Part shown: one piece after another, positions 1 through 10,680 of the stretch
How positions within the stretch are numbered: the first letter of the stretch is position 1
Layout: each line of letters begins with the position of its first letter
From: Luteibacter rhizovicinus
Lineage (GTDB): Bacteria; Pseudomonadota; Gammaproteobacteria; Xanthomonadales; Rhodanobacteraceae
Direction: 5' to 3'
NCBI RefSeq assembly: GCF_004342265.1
Contig: NZ_SMCS01000002.1
Coordinates: 434,001 to 498,000 of the forward strand
Length of the DNA: 64,000 nucleotides
Notes under the pieces: generated by a model
Databases searched by the model: none
The model's input: only the letters and a program-made list of their open reading frames with translations
Told to the model about the DNA's origin: nothing
Made by a program: the position numbers and the translations under genes

Positions 1-278
1 ATCCCGAAGCCGTCACGCTCTTCCTTCGCGAGCAGGGCATTCCACTGGAAACCCAGTCGCGCCGCCTGCGCTGGTCGAACAAGGAGCAGACCGAACATCC
101 CGTACTGCTCTTCGGCGCGGACGGCATTCCTTTCGACATCACTGTATTGCCTCTCGACGCCATGCGTCAGGCGCCGCTCGACCGTGTGGACGAACGTCCG
201 ATGCGCAGGGCATCGGTGTCGATGGTGCAGACGTTGCTGGAGGAGGAAGACATGCAAGCCTTCGACAACGCGCAATGA
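1..278 (+). CDS. 3' end of an unidentified gene
   Basis: An open frame runs in from the left edge and ends with TGA at 276-278, giving about 91 C-terminal residues. The visible part has a strand-rich stretch (HPVLLFGADGIPFDITVLPL) followed by an acidic tail ending FDNAQ. I do not recognise the family. The pattern would be compatible with the distal half of a nucleotidyltransferase-type fold, but no catalytic motif is in view. It converges on gltA and the two genes share one terminator hairpin at 321-352. Confidence 0.6.
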   Translation, partial: PEAVTLFLREQGIPLETQSRRLRWSNKEQTEHPVLLFGADGIPFDITVLPLDAMRQAPLDRVDERPMRRASVSMVQTLLEEEDMQAFDNAQ

Positions 279-320
279 AAAGACCCGCCACGAACGCGAA
301 ACAGGCCGAGCAAGGCGCAT

Positions 321-352
321 AAAAAAACGCCCCGCATTGCGGGGCGTTTTTT
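321..352. terminator. bidirectional Rho-independent terminator
   Basis: Perfect 8-bp stem CGCCCCGC / GCGGGGCG with loop ATT, preceded by seven A and followed by six T, so it can end transcription on both strands. It lies between the convergent 3' ends of the edge gene and gltA. Confidence 0.9.
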
Positions 353-366
353 ACTTGCCGAACGCC

Positions 367-1662
367 TTAGCGCTTGTCGGCGCCCACGTAATCGCGGACA
401 TCCGCACCCGTGTAGATCTGACGCGGACGGCCGATGCGCGATCCCGGGGTTTCGTGCTGCTCGATCCAGTGAGCGATCCAGCCGGACGTGCGGGCAATGG
501 CGAACATCACCGTGAACATCTCGGTCGGGATACCCAGTGCCTTGTAGATCAGGCCCGAGTAGAAGTCGACGTTCGGGTAGAGCTTGCGCTCGACGAAGTA
601 CTCGTCCTTCAGTGCCGCCTCTTCGAGCTTCAGCGCCACGTCGAGCAGCGGATCCTTCACGCCAAGCTCGTTCAGCACCTTGTGGCACATCTCGCGGATG
701 ATCTTGGCGCGCGGGTCGAAGTTCTTGTACACGCGGTGGCCGAAGCCCATCAGGCGGAAGCTGTCGTTCTTGTCCTTCGCGCGCTTGACGGCGGTCTCGA
801 CGTTATCCGGCGAACCGATCTCCTCGAGCTGCTTCAGCACGGCTTCGTTCGCACCGCCGTGAGCCGGGCCCCAGAGCGCGGTGATGCCGGCGGCGATCGA
901 CGCGTACGGATTGGCACCGGTCGAGCCCACCAGTCGAACCGTGGAGGTCGAGGCGTTCTGCTCGTGATCGGCGTGCAGGATGAAGAGCAGGTCCAGCGCC
1001 TTGGCGGCCACCGGATTCAGTTCCAGCGGCTCGCTCGGTACTTCGAACATCATGTGCAGGAAGCGCGTGACGTATTCGAGGTTGTTGCGCGGGTAACGCA
1101 CCGGCCAACCGACCGAACGACGATGCACGGCAGCGGCGATCGTCGGCATCTTCGCGATCAGACGGATCGCGGCAAGCTTGCGATCTTCCGGATTATCGAC
1201 ATCGAGCTTGTCGTGATAGAACGCGGACAGCGACGCGATCGACCCGGCCAGCATGGCCATCGGGTGCGCATCGTGGTTGAAGCCACGCAGGAAGAACTTC
1301 AGGTTCTCGTGCATCATCGTGTGATGCGTGATGTCGTGCTCGAACGACGCGAACTGCGTCTTGTTCGGCAGCTCGCCATTCAACAGCAGGTACGAGGTTT
1401 CGAGGAAGTTCGACTTCTCGGCGAGCTGCTCGATCGGGTAACCGCGATACAGCAGGACGCCCTTGTCGCCGTCGATATACGTGATGGCGCTCTTGGTGCT
1501 GGCGGTGCTTCCGTAGCCCGGGTCGTACGTAAAGTAACCCGTGTCCTTGTACAGCGTACCGATGTCGACGCACGCAGGGCCCAGGGTTCCGCTGATGAGC
1601 GGCATTTCGCTCTGGGTCTTGCTGGATTCATCGACCAATTTGACGGTTTTGGCGTCGGACAC
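367..1662 (-). CDS. gltA: citrate synthase
   Basis: Type II citrate synthase, 431 aa, condensing acetyl-CoA and oxaloacetate to citrate at the entry of the TCA cycle in the cytoplasm. Recognisable stretches include the N-terminal [33 protein letters not shown] and [15 protein letters not shown] with its catalytic His, and a C-terminal [10 protein letters not shown]. The reading frame is open about 44 codons further upstream, but the GTG at 1660-1662 (VSDAKTVKL) is preceded by AAGGAG at 6-nt spacing and gives the usual family length, so I chose it. It appears to be a single-gene unit ended by the hairpin at 321-352. Confidence 0.97.
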   Translation of the reverse strand: MSDAKTVKLVDESSKTQSEMPLISGTLGPACVDIGTLYKDTGYFTYDPGYGSTASTKSAITYIDGDKGVLLYRGYPIEQLAEKSNFLETSYLLLNGELPNKTQFASFEHDITHHTMMHENLKFFLRGFNHDAHPMAMLAGSIASLSAFYHDKLDVDNPEDRKLAAIRLIAKMPTIAAAVHRRSVGWPVRYPRNNLEYVTRFLHMMFEVPSEPLELNPVAAKALDLLFILHADHEQNASTSTVRLVGSTGANPYASIAAGITALWGPAHGGANEAVLKQLEEIGSPDNVETAVKRAKDKNDSFRLMGFGHRVYKNFDPRAKIIREMCHKVLNELGVKDPLLDVALKLEEAALKDEYFVERKLYPNVDFYSGLIYKALGIPTEMFTVMFAIARTSGWIAHWIEQHETPGSRIGRPRQIYTGADVRDYVGADKR

Positions 1663-1839
1663 GGCGAGCTCCTTCAGTCTGCGCCGGCGCCCGAGGGTAT
1701 AGGCACCGACCAATGTACGTTTTAGGGAAACGTCGCCCGGGGAGAGGCGACGCGACGGCCGCCGGAGCGACCGAATCCGCTCATTATCGCACACCGAAGA
1801 ATCAAACGACCGTTAGATCTATGTCCGGATCCGGGGCGC

Positions 1840-1875
1840 AAAAAAGCACGGGGCGAGCATGGCTCGCCCCGTGTT
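1840..1875 (-). terminator. Rho-independent terminator of rpmE2
   Basis: A 12-bp perfect stem (1847-1858 with 1862-1873) with a 3-nt loop, followed on the minus strand by a run of T (the A run at 1841-1845). It lies 40 bp downstream of the rpmE2 stop codon. Confidence 0.88.
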
Positions 1876-1915
1876 TCTATCCTCGCGCGCACCCCGCAGG
1901 CGCGCTCGGGATGAT

Positions 1916-2164
1916 TCAGGCTTTCTTGGCGTAACGCTGACGGAACTTGTCGACGCGGCCGCCGATATCCAGCGTCTTCTGCTTACCCGTGTAGAACGGG
2001 TGCGAATGGCTGGTGATATCGAGCTTGACCACCGGGTATTCGTTACCGTCTTCCCACTTGACGGTGTCCTTGCTGGACATGGTCGAACGCGTAAGGAACG
2101 CGAAGTCGGACGAGAGGTCCTGGAAGACCACGGACTGGTACTTCGGATGGATGTTTTCTTTCAT
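1916..2164 (-). CDS. rpmE2: 50S ribosomal protein L31 type B
   Basis: 82-aa ribosomal protein beginning [10 protein letters not shown] and ending RQRYAKKA. It lacks the paired CxxC zinc ligands of the ordinary L31, which makes it the zinc-independent type B paralogue (known family property). Such paralogues are often derepressed under zinc limitation, but I see no clear Zur palindrome upstream. The frame is open further upstream, but this ATG gives the standard length and lies 35 bp downstream of a strong sigma70-type promoter. It is monocistronic with its own terminator at 1840-1875. Confidence 0.95.
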   Translation of the reverse strand: MKENIHPKYQSVVFQDLSSDFAFLTRSTMSSKDTVKWEDGNEYPVVKLDITSHSHPFYTGKQKTLDIGGRVDKFRQRYAKKA

Positions 2165-2198
2165 GGCAGACTCTGGAAAGCGGGGTGAAAAGAGCGGC

Positions 2199-2227
2199 AT
2201 TGTAGCCCGCCCACCGAACCTCTGCAA
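2199..2227 (-). promoter_or_regulatory. sigma70-type promoter of rpmE2
   Basis: On the minus strand TTGCAG (-35, 2222-2227) and TACAAT (-10, 2199-2204) are separated by exactly 17 nt. The start codon of rpmE2 is about 35 nt downstream of the -10. Confidence 0.75.
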
Positions 2228-2270
2228 TACAAGGGGTTACCCCCACGCTCCGCGCCCACGGAACCCTTGG

Positions 2271-2312
2271 TGTCGCCCATTGTCAGAAGCGCGCTCCCGA
2301 CAATGGGCGACA
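2271..2312. terminator. hairpin downstream of the nucleoside hydrolase gene
   Basis: Perfect 14-bp inverted repeat TGTCGCCCATTGTC / GACAATGGGCGACA with a 14-nt loop, 8 bp after the stop of the minus-strand nucleoside hydrolase gene. There is no obvious T-tract, so it may be a transcript-stabilising hairpin and not a classical terminator. Confidence 0.45.
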
Positions 2313-2319
2313 CAAGCAA

Positions 2320-3258
2320 TCAGGCAGCGGGAACGCCCAACGCCGCGGCGATCAGCTCGCCAAAGCGGGCGTGATCCACGTCGAGCACGATCCTGGCGTT
2401 CGGCGTCCCACCCAACCGACCGTGCCAGTCGACGACCGTCGCACCGCGGGTCAGGCGGCCATCGAGTTCGATGGCGACATGGCGCGTTTCGGCGCGGGTC
2501 ACGATGGAGGGATCGACCGCGACGGCCATCGCCAGCGCATCGGCTGCTATGAACCCCGCGCGCTCGTGCTTCGCATTGAATTCGCGCGCCGTGCCGAAAA
2601 TGGCGTGGAAGAACCGCGCACGCTCATCGCCCTGCGCCGACCATGCCTGGTACACGTCGTCCGGAAACGCATGCCGCACGGTGGCTTCCCAGTCCACGAG
2701 TTCGAACATGGGAAACGCTTCGAAGACCACGTGCGCGGCTTCCGGGTCGAAACCGATATTGAACTCGGCGGGAATCTTCCCGGTATTGCCATGCCCGGTG
2801 ACGGCGCCGCCCATGATCACCAGACGTTTGATGCGCTGGGGAAGCGTAGGGTCGAGTCGCACTGCCAGCGCAAGATTCGTGAGTGGCCCCAGGGCAACCA
2901 GCGTAATCTCGCCCTGCCGTTCGCGCGAGATACGCAGAAGCGCCAGCGCGGCGTGCTCGGCCTGCGCGCGAGGCGCCGGTTCCGGAAATCCGACATCGCC
3001 GAAACCGTCCGCGCCGTGCACGAAGGCGGCGTCTTCATCGGGAGCGCGCACCAGCGGCGACGGACAGCCGGCGAAGACAGGCGTATCGACATCCAGCAGC
3101 TCGACCAGCTTGCGCGCGTTGCGCACCGTGTGGTCCAGACCCACGTTGCCCGCGGCAACCGAAAGTGCGATGACGTCCGCATGGGCGTGCGCCATAAGAA
3201 TCGCCAGGGCGTCGTCTACGCCGGGGTCGGTGTCGATAAGCAACAAGGGTCGGGTCAT
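2320..3258 (-). CDS. nucleoside hydrolase (IUNH family)
   Basis: 312-aa inosine/uridine-preferring-type nucleoside hydrolase, which cleaves the N-glycosidic bond of ribonucleosides to free base plus ribose for salvage. The N-terminal Ca2+-binding motif is complete (LLIDTDPGVDDALAIL), as are VALGPLTNLALAV, the MGG loop and the later Asn-Phe segment AEFNIGFDPEAA. The substrate range cannot be read from sequence. The ATG at 3258 places the DTDPGVDD motif at residue 8, as is usual. Only 49 bp separate it from the upstream glnE, so the two are probably cotranscribed. Confidence 0.9.
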   Translation of the reverse strand: MTRPLLLIDTDPGVDDALAILMAHAHADVIALSVAAGNVGLDHTVRNARKLVELLDVDTPVFAGCPSPLVRAPDEDAAFVHGADGFGDVGFPEPAPRAQAEHAALALLRISRERQGEITLVALGPLTNLALAVRLDPTLPQRIKRLVIMGGAVTGHGNTGKIPAEFNIGFDPEAAHVVFEAFPMFELVDWEATVRHAFPDDVYQAWSAQGDERARFFHAIFGTAREFNAKHERAGFIAADALAMAVAVDPSIVTRAETRHVAIELDGRLTRGATVVDWHGRLGGTPNARIVLDVDHARFGELIAAALGVPAA

Positions 3259-3307
3259 GGCCTGGCCTGATCTGATCGGCCGCACAGCATAGCGCTGCCC
3301 GGCGCGT

Positions 3308-6184
3308 TCAGACAGCCTCGGTCGCGCCCCAAAACGAGAACCCCAGTTCGCCGACCACCCGCTCCACCGACGCGCACAACGCGTCGAGCGCCGGACTGCG
3401 CTCCGCGACGCGCGTCCGCAGGTCCAGCGTGCACGCCAGGGCAACCTGCAGCAGATCGCCGTGCGCCACGTGCAGCGTATCGGCCTGCTCCATCGTCAGC
3501 AGGCCGACGTCGCGCAAGGCGTCGATGAGGCTCGTGTTCGCGGTCGTGTCGAGCAACGTCGGGTATCGGGACGCGTGCGCCAGAACCATGCCCTGCAATA
3601 CGAATTCGATATCGAGCAGCCCGCCACGCCCCTGTTTGAGGTCGAGATGCGTCGCATCCGACCGGTCGCGCTCCTGCCGCCAGCGCGCACGCATGCTGCC
3701 GACCTCGGCGTACACGCGTGCGGGATCGCGCTCGGCCGAAAGCACATCGCGCCGCACCGCCGCCAGCGACGTCCCCAGCTTCGCATCGCCGGCGACGAGC
3801 CGTGCGCGCAGCAAAGCCTGGTGCTCCCAGGTCCATGCGCGACTGCGCTGGTAGCCGTCGAATGCATCGAGACTGGCCACGAGCAGACCTTTCGACCCGT
3901 CGGGGCGCAGTCGCGTATCCACCTCGTAGAGTCGACCCGCGTGGGTCGGCGCACTCAGCCAGTGCATGACGCGCTGGGCAAGGCGCTGATACCAGCGATT
4001 GCCATCCACCGGGCGCGGACCGTCGCTCATGACCGATGCGCGCGTACCGTCGTAAACGAAGACGAGATCGAGATCGGAGGCGAAGCCGAGTTCCTCCCCA
4101 CCGAGACTGCCGTATCCGAGCACGGCGAAGCCCGTACCGGCACCGGGCAATCGCCCGTGCTGTGCGGCCAGTTCGCGCGTGGCGAGTGCCACGACCGCCG
4201 CCACGACCGCTTCTGCAAGGCCCGCGAGCCGGCGCGCCGTGGTCGCCGCATCGGCGCGTCCGTCATTGAAGGCCAGTCCCAGGCGAAAAGCGATGCTCGA
4301 ACGAAATTCGTTGATGCGTTCCAGCTCGCGTTCGGCGTCGCGATCGTCGAGTGCGCCAAGCACGCGTACGATCTCTGCCGAAATATCCGCGCGCCGGAGA
4401 GGAATCTGGTCGATTCGTGGATCGAGCACGTCGTCGAGCAACAACGGCTGCGCGATCACGCGCTCGGCAAGGAACGCGCTGTCGGAGAAAACGCCGGCCA
4501 GACGCCGGCGCGCTCCGGGCTGCTCGTCGAGCAGCGCCAGATAGGACGAGCGTCGCGCAACAGCCTGGACCAGACGAACCAGTCGAAGCAGCGAGCCGGT
4601 CGGCGCCGCACTGGCGCGCGCCGCGGCAATCAGCTGCGGCATCAGCCGTTCCAGACGCTCACCCGAACGTGCCGACATCGCACGCACGGAACTGGCGCGT
4701 GGCAACTTGCGCAGCGCGTCGGCCGCTTCGTCGCCGGGCACGAAGCCGGAGGCCTCCATCGTTTCCGCGGTCAGCGATTCGTCGCGCGCGGCAGACCACA
4801 GCTCGACATCGGCCGCGGGCGCACCCGTGGCGCTTCCCCCTTGCGGCATCAGTACAGCGGCGAACTCTTCCGATACGGCATCGCGATGACGTGCAAGCTC
4901 GACGCCCAGTTCGTCCCATGACCCGTAACCGAGACCCAGCGCGATACGTTCGCGGGACAGTTCGTCTTCGGGAATATCGTGCGTCTGCGCGTCGCGCAAC
5001 ATCTGGACACGATTTTCCAGCCTGCGCAGGAAGAGATAAGCCGCGCGCAGCAGTTTCGCGCGAGCGGCCGGAATATGTCCGCGCGCCTCGCAGACCTGCA
5101 GGGCCGGCAGCAATCCGCGCACACGCAACGCAGGGTCGCGACCGCCCCGGATCATCTGGGTAAGCTGGACGATGAATTCGATCTCGCGGATGCCGCCCGG
5201 ACCGAACTTCAGATTTCCCGCCAGATCCTTGCGGACCACCTCGGCATCGATCAGCGCTTTCATCTCACGCAGACCGGCGAAGGCCGTGTAATCGAGATAG
5301 CGGCGATAAACGAAGGGTCGCAACATATCCTGCAATTCGCGACCCGCGGTGCGGTCGCCCGCCACGGGACGCGCCTTGATCCAGGCATAGCGCTCCCAGT
5401 CGCGCCCCTCCCGCTGGTAGTACTGCTCCATCGCGGCGAACGGCAACACCAGACGCCCGGCATTGCCGAAGGGACGCAGGCGCAAATCCACGCGCGCGCA
5501 GATACCGTCCGACGTCGTCTCTGCCAGAAGCCGCACGAGCTGACGGGCCTCGCGAATGAAGTACTCGGCATTGTCGAGCTTGCGCGGGCCATCGCTTTCC
5601 CCTCCGGAGGCATAAGCCAGCACGAGGTCGATGTCGGACGAAAAATTCAGTTCGTTGCCGCCCAGCTTGCCGAAGCCGAGTACGACCATGCGCTGCTCGA
5701 CGCCAGCGGGATCGCGCGCGCGCCCGTAGCGTTCCAGCATCGCGTGTTCCGACCAGCGCAAGGAAAGCTCCAGCAGCGTCTCGTATAGCGCGCTCGTCGA
5801 CGAAAGCGTTTCGCCGACATCGTCCAGGCCATTCACGTCGCGGAAGACCAGGCGAAGCGACTCGGCGTGCCGGAAGCGACGCAACGTTGCCATGCAATCG
5901 GCCTCGTCGGCCGAAAGTGTCAGCGTCGCACTGCGGGTACCGGCATCGGCGGCGGAGCGAAGTCGCTCCAACCCGTCCGGAGCGAGCAGCTTCGGCTGGC
6001 GACGAAGTACGTCGAATGCGAAATCGCTCGCAAGCAACGTGCGGCGAATGCGTTCGGCGACACCCGCGTCGTCATGCAAAGGCACCCGGGCGGCCCGGCA
6101 CGCGGCCATCACATCCGCATAGCGGCTGTCGATCAGGGCCCGGAGTTCGGCGCTTTCGCGCGGGTTGGCTGAAGGCGTGTTCAT
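3308..6184 (-). CDS. glnE: bifunctional glutamine synthetase adenylyltransferase/deadenylase
   Basis: 958-aa enzyme that attaches and removes AMP on glutamine synthetase in response to PII and glutamine, tuning nitrogen assimilation. Both nucleotidyltransferase modules are present. The N-terminal deadenylylase half has GFGKLGGNELNFSSDIDLV near residue 170 and the C-terminal adenylylase half has GYGSLGGEELGFASDLDLV near residue 690. The length matches the family (E. coli 946 aa). The ATG at 6184 has no strong ribosome site but gives a normal N terminus. It is divergent from the sulfatase-fold gene at 6375. Confidence 0.96.
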   Translation of the reverse strand: MNTPSANPRESAELRALIDSRYADVMAACRAARVPLHDDAGVAERIRRTLLASDFAFDVLRRQPKLLAPDGLERLRSAADAGTRSATLTLSADEADCMATLRRFRHAESLRLVFRDVNGLDDVGETLSSTSALYETLLELSLRWSEHAMLERYGRARDPAGVEQRMVVLGFGKLGGNELNFSSDIDLVLAYASGGESDGPRKLDNAEYFIREARQLVRLLAETTSDGICARVDLRLRPFGNAGRLVLPFAAMEQYYQREGRDWERYAWIKARPVAGDRTAGRELQDMLRPFVYRRYLDYTAFAGLREMKALIDAEVVRKDLAGNLKFGPGGIREIEFIVQLTQMIRGGRDPALRVRGLLPALQVCEARGHIPAARAKLLRAAYLFLRRLENRVQMLRDAQTHDIPEDELSRERIALGLGYGSWDELGVELARHRDAVSEEFAAVLMPQGGSATGAPAADVELWSAARDESLTAETMEASGFVPGDEAADALRKLPRASSVRAMSARSGERLERLMPQLIAAARASAAPTGSLLRLVRLVQAVARRSSYLALLDEQPGARRRLAGVFSDSAFLAERVIAQPLLLDDVLDPRIDQIPLRRADISAEIVRVLGALDDRDAERELERINEFRSSIAFRLGLAFNDGRADAATTARRLAGLAEAVVAAVVALATRELAAQHGRLPGAGTGFAVLGYGSLGGEELGFASDLDLVFVYDGTRASVMSDGPRPVDGNRWYQRLAQRVMHWLSAPTHAGRLYEVDTRLRPDGSKGLLVASLDAFDGYQRSRAWTWEHQALLRARLVAGDAKLGTSLAAVRRDVLSAERDPARVYAEVGSMRARWRQERDRSDATHLDLKQGRGGLLDIEFVLQGMVLAHASRYPTLLDTTANTSLIDALRDVGLLTMEQADTLHVAHGDLLQVALACTLDLRTRVAERSPALDALCASVERVVGELGFSFWGATEAV

Positions 6185-6374
6185 GGGGCGGCCATTGTGC
6201 CGGAGAAGGCGACCTTCCGGGCGCGCGCGCCCGACCCCTGGCTTTCCGCGATGTTGTCATCTGCATGTCGCCTGACAACCGGTTCATGTCAGCTGCGTTA
6301 CAGTCCCTACCCCTTTGGGAAAGCAGCCGCGAGCTTGGGAACTTATGGCTTATAATTCAAAAGCTTGGAACGAC

Positions 6375-8237
6375 ATGAGCAAGCGCATCGCGCTACCTCT
6401 GCTGCTCGCCGTGGCATTCGTGCTGTACACCGGCATCCTCGACGGCAATCCCGGCGTAGCCGCGGATCGCTGGAGCGACCGTCCCTGGCACCTGTTCGCC
6501 AATGCCTTTCCCGGCCTCCTGCTCGCGTCGCTCCTCCTCGTCCTCACGCGACGCGCGCTACTGTCGTTCGGCCTCGCATTCTTTGTGCAAGGCGTCGTGC
6601 TGGCGGTCAGCGCGATCAAGATGAAAAACCTGGGCAGCCCATTGCTGCCCGCGGACTTCCGCATGGTGGGCCAGCTGAAAAATGGCGGCGCCTCCCTGCT
6701 CGGCGGCTATCTGCCGCACCAGATCGCGCCCTACCTGATCATTGCGGCCGGTATCGCGATCGTCGTGCTGCTCGCCCGATATGAAACTCCGCTGTTTGCA
6801 CGGCGGACTCAGGGACGACGCCTGGTGACCGCCATGGCGCTGACCGGCCTGATCGGCACGCTGCTGGCAGGCGTACCCGCGTGGTCGCACGTTTACGACC
6901 ACAACCGCCTGGGCATGGAGCCCTGGTCGGCCGCCGCCAATGCCGGCAATAACGGCGTAGTGACGACCATCATGCAGTTCCGCCTGCAGAACGCCGGAAA
7001 GAAAGTAAAGCCCGATCCCAACGCCGCCATGCAATTCCTCGGCACCACGGATGCCCAGCTTCGCGCGCATATGGAACAGGCCGCCGGCAACGCGCGACAG
7101 ACGCCGGACATCGTGATCGTGCAAAGCGAATCCTTCTTCGACCCCTCGATCATCCGGGGTTACGAGCACGAGGACTTCGCACCCAATCTTCATCGCCTGG
7201 CGAAAACATCCAGCGCAGGCTCGCTACACGTACCGACGTTCGGCGGCGGCACGATTCGCACTGAATTCGAAGTATTGACGGGACTGTCCCTGCGCTACTT
7301 CGCGAACATGCAGTTCCCCTATCTGCAGATGCACAACGCCGTGGTACCCGGCATGGTGCGCGCACTGCGTTCGCACGGCTACGAAACCGTCGCCGTACAC
7401 GGCAACGATGCAGGATTCTGGAACCGCACGACGGCGTTCAAGGCGCTGGGCTTCGATCGCTTCGTGTCTTTACCTGATTTCCCCAAGGATGCCCGGAAGG
7501 ACGGCGAGTACATGGCGGACAGCGCCATGACCGACGAGATCATGTCGCAGCTACCCGACGCCGGTTCGCCGCGCCTCGTCTTCGCGATCAGCATGGAAGC
7601 CCACGGCCCGTACGACAAGACCGTCAACATCGACGCCGACGAACGCGATGCCATTCCCGTTCCCGACGGTATCGATGGCAACGCGAAGCTTCAGTTGCAG
7701 AATTACATCTATCACATGCGTCATGCGGATGCCGAACTCGGGCGCCTGGCCGAATTGCTGGCCAGGCGCGAACGTCCGACGCTTCTCGTTTTCTACGGCG
7801 ACCATCTGCCGGCACTGGTCGAAACCTATGCCAAGGCGGGCTTCAGCAACGGGCAAAGCATGCTGACGCAGACGGTGCCGTGGATTCTCGTCGATGCGCA
7901 TAACGATGGCCCCGCGCCAGCGCATGAGGATCTTGCCGCATGGATGCTTCCGGGCTTCGTACTGGAACGCGCCGGCGTGCATGACGATGCCTACTTCGCG
8001 CTGACACAGGTACTCGCGCCGCAGCTTGCGTCGCTGACGCACGCCCCCGATGCACCCACGGCGGCCGAAGACGCCGAGATGAAAACCACCGATAAGGCCA
8101 TGGGCAATCTCGCGTTGCTGCGTTTCAAGAACCGCCTCGATCCGCTGCTTGCGCAGTACGTGCTGCCGGATGCCGCCACACTTGCGCGGCAGAAGGGCGA
8201 AGAGGAAGAACGCGCCGCGGCCGGTGCGCGGCAGTAA
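6375..8237 (+). CDS. LtaS/MdoB-type membrane sulfatase-fold enzyme
   Basis: About 620 aa. The N-terminal third has several hydrophobic membrane segments. It is followed by an extracytoplasmic alkaline-phosphatase-superfamily domain with ESFFDPS, a Thr-containing GGGTIRTEFEVLTGL (the likely nucleophile region), VHGNDAGFWNR and FYGDHLP. Relatives transfer phosphoglycerol (LtaS, MdoB/OpgB) or phosphoethanolamine to envelope glycans or lipids. In a Gram-negative host, decoration of periplasmic glucans is the likeliest role, but this is inference. I chose ATG 6375 because GGAA lies just upstream; in-frame ATG 6345 and TTG 6315 are alternatives. TATAAT at 6351-6356 could be a -10 element. Confidence 0.82.
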   Translation: MSKRIALPLLLAVAFVLYTGILDGNPGVAADRWSDRPWHLFANAFPGLLLASLLLVLTRRALLSFGLAFFVQGVVLAVSAIKMKNLGSPLLPADFRMVGQLKNGGASLLGGYLPHQIAPYLIIAAGIAIVVLLARYETPLFARRTQGRRLVTAMALTGLIGTLLAGVPAWSHVYDHNRLGMEPWSAAANAGNNGVVTTIMQFRLQNAGKKVKPDPNAAMQFLGTTDAQLRAHMEQAAGNARQTPDIVIVQSESFFDPSIIRGYEHEDFAPNLHRLAKTSSAGSLHVPTFGGGTIRTEFEVLTGLSLRYFANMQFPYLQMHNAVVPGMVRALRSHGYETVAVHGNDAGFWNRTTAFKALGFDRFVSLPDFPKDARKDGEYMADSAMTDEIMSQLPDAGSPRLVFAISMEAHGPYDKTVNIDADERDAIPVPDGIDGNAKLQLQNYIYHMRHADAELGRLAELLARRERPTLLVFYGDHLPALVETYAKAGFSNGQSMLTQTVPWILVDAHNDGPAPAHEDLAAWMLPGFVLERAGVHDDAYFALTQVLAPQLASLTHAPDAPTAAEDAEMKTTDKAMGNLALLRFKNRLDPLLAQYVLPDAATLARQKGEEEERAAAGARQ

Positions 8238-8268
8238 CCTCGACGCGCGCAACACAGCGAATCGCAAT

Positions 8269-8300
8269 AAAAAAAGGCCCCGCCGAAGCGGGGCCTTTTT
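8269..8300 (+). terminator. Rho-independent terminator
   Basis: GGCCCCGC / GCGGGGCC stem with a CGAA tetraloop, five T after it and an A run before it, so it could act on both strands. Stem, loop and the following GTATTGC are almost the same as in the groEL terminator at 14410-14437. Confidence 0.88.
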
Positions 8301-8368
8301 GTATTGCGGCCATCATTTTTGAAGCAGGCGCGCAGAGAGAGGCAAGCTATTTGAAAGCCTTATATTCC

Positions 8369-9778
<1,410 letters not shown>

Positions 9779-9804
9779 CGCACAGAAAACACAGGAGCAC
9801 ATCC

Positions 9805-10680
9805 ATGGTCATCGAAAAGCCGCAGTCGAGAATCGGCATCTTTCTGCTTCTGGCGTTCGGTCTTAGCGCCATCTTTTATGCGTTGATCATCGCGTGTGGT
9901 CATGTTTCCGGTGCCGGCGGGATGTATGTCACCGGCATGATGTGGGCACCGGCAATCGCCGCGATTCTGACGTGCCGCCTGATGGGGAAACCATTAACGG
10001 AACTCGGCTGGGGATGGGGACGTTGGCGCTATATCTGGATGGCTTATCTATTGCCTGTGGCGTATGCAGGCATCGCCTATGTGATCGTCTGGGCGAGCGG
10101 TATGGGCCACTTTGGCAGTCCCGTCTTTCTCTCGCAAATGAGCAAAACCCTCGGCTGGGTGTCCGCACCGCCATGGTTGATTGCGGCCGGTTCGCTGCTT
10201 GTTTTCGGAACGATGGGCATGGTCAGTGGCGTGGCTACCGGGTTGGGAGAAGAGTTGGGATGGCGCGGTTTTCTCACGCCTGAAATGACGCGAGCCTATG
10301 GCTTTACGCGCGGCACGTTTTTTACCGGCGTGATTTGGACGGCATGGCATTTACCCATCATTTTGTTCGCCGACTACAACTCGGGCACGCCAGTGTGGTT
10401 CGCCATCGCCTGTTTCGCGGTCATGGTGATGGCGCTGAGTTTTGTTTTTTCCTGGTTGCGGCTGCGCTCTGGCAGCGTTTGGCCAGCGGCGATTTTGCAT
10501 GGCAGCCACAATCTTTTCATCCAGGTATGGTTGACGCCGATCACCGCGCCGAGCGGCCGCATTACGCCTTATGCCATCGACGAGTTCGGCTTCATGCTGC
10601 CCTTGGTGTGCATAGCGATGGCGATCGTCTTCTGGCGCTTGCGCGGCAGCGCGCAACCGGCCCTTGATCGCCATCACTGA
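9805..10680 (+). CDS. CPBP-family intramembrane metalloprotease
   Basis: 291-aa protein with about eight hydrophobic segments and the three motifs of the CPBP (Abi/Rce1-like) family: GEELGWRGFL carrying EExxxR, a His in TAWHLPII, and a His in LHGSHNLF. These place the metal and active site inside the membrane. Bacterial members process or protect against small peptides, and the substrate here is unknown. The start at 9805 is preceded by ACAGGAG; an ATG at 9775 overlapping the dgdA stop is a weaker alternative. Probably cotranscribed with dgdA. Its last 7 bp overlap tail-to-tail with the esterase gene on the other strand. Confidence 0.88.
   Translation: MVIEKPQSRIGIFLLLAFGLSAIFYALIIACGHVSGAGGMYVTGMMWAPAIAAILTCRLMGKPLTELGWGWGRWRYIWMAYLLPVAYAGIAYVIVWASGMGHFGSPVFLSQMSKTLGWVSAPPWLIAAGSLLVFGTMGMVSGVATGLGEELGWRGFLTPEMTRAYGFTRGTFFTGVIWTAWHLPIILFADYNSGTPVWFAIACFAVMVMALSFVFSWLRLRSGSVWPAAILHGSHNLFIQVWLTPITAPSGRITPYAIDEFGFMLPLVCIAMAIVFWRLRGSAQPALDRHH

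Noticed and set aside
184..1725. Long plus-strand open frame (513 codons) opposite gltA
   Set aside because: It is the antisense frame of gltA, kept open by codon bias at high GC. It has no ribosome site and Arg/Asp/His-rich composition unlike real proteins here.
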